The notes below the pieces were generated by a model that was not told the DNA's origin, made no database searches, and saw nothing but the letters and a program-made list of their open reading frames with translations. A stretch of 5,838 nt of DNA from Roseiflexaceae bacterium (GTDB taxonomy: Bacteria; Chloroflexota; Chloroflexia; Chloroflexales; Roseiflexaceae), in NCBI GenBank assembly GCA_014381165.1, contig JACMIM010000861.1:1-5838 (forward strand), read 5' to 3'. The translations under genes and the position numbers were made by a program. The number at the start of each line of letters is the position of its first letter. Position 1 is the stretch's first letter. Positions 5,727 through 5,838 of the stretch are shown one piece after another.

Positions 5727-5838
5727 ATGAGCCAAATTACCTATCCTTCATTTTCAGTTCAAGTTAATTACGATTTAATGGTGGAAGAGTTGGTCAAAGC
5801 TGGAAAATATAACTGGGCTATGCTCAGTATAAACTCCA
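5727..5838 (+). CDS. Unrecognised protein, N-terminal part (partial)
   Basis: An open frame from ATG 5727 runs without a stop to the window edge, giving 37 residues that begin MSQITYPSFSVQVNYDLMV. AGGAGG (5718-5723) lies 3 bases before the ATG, a close but usable spacing. I do not recognise the family. The start is not hydrophobic, so it does not look like ArsJ or another transporter, nor like a signal peptide. It contains the polar segment EELVKAGKYNWAML. The stretch is visibly richer in A and T than the preceding genes, which may mean a different origin. It could be the third gene of the arsenic operon or an unrelated neighbour. Confidence 0.65.
   Translation, partial: MSQITYPSFSVQVNYDLMVEELVKAGKYNWAMLSINS

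Overview
The window looks like a piece of a bacterial chromosome of moderately high GC. It carries a two-component system, a copper-storage gene and the head of an arsenic-resistance locus. The mix suggests a Chloroflexota-like or other environmental bacterium: an SH3/NlpC-P60 protein, an NtrC-like regulator that has lost its sigma-54 contact machinery, and an ArsR-ArsC fusion. This placement is an inference from gene style and could be wrong. No tRNA, rRNA, CRISPR array or transposase was seen.

Layout. Positions 3-185 (+) hold the last 60 residues of a sensor histidine kinase. A Cys-rich four-helix copper-storage protein (Csp/DUF326) lies tail-to-tail with it at 204-566 (-). After a 330-base divergent spacer, 897-2153 (+) encodes a response regulator with receiver, degenerate AAA+ and Fis-type HTH domains. 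It is probably the partner of the upstream kinase, although the copper gene now separates them. A long inverted repeat at 2158-2204 sits between this regulator and the convergent gene at 2216-3553 (-), which encodes three SH3 domains and an NlpC/P60 peptidase.

The second half is the arsenic locus. The AT-rich spacer 3557-3763 carries two nearly identical ArsR-type inverted repeats, one just upstream of each divergent gene. A strong promoter (TTGACA, 17 bases, TATCAT) reads into 3764-4582 (+), an ArsR DNA-binding domain fused to a thioredoxin-type arsenate reductase. After 39 bases comes 4622-5644 (+), a glyceraldehyde-3-phosphate dehydrogenase of the type that accompanies ArsJ. The start of an unrecognised, AT-richer gene lies at 5727-5838 (+) and runs off the window.

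How it may work together. The fusion protein would repress its own promoter and, through the second operator, the cell-wall peptidase gene. Once derepressed, its ArsC half reduces arsenate. In parallel, the GAPDH can convert arsenate to 1-arseno-3-phosphoglycerate, which in known systems is exported by ArsJ. No ArsJ is visible in the part of the next gene that can be read. The main points of interest are the shared operators linking a peptidoglycan hydrolase to arsenic control, the absence of cysteines in the ArsR half, the missing ArsJ, and the degenerate NtrC-like regulator.
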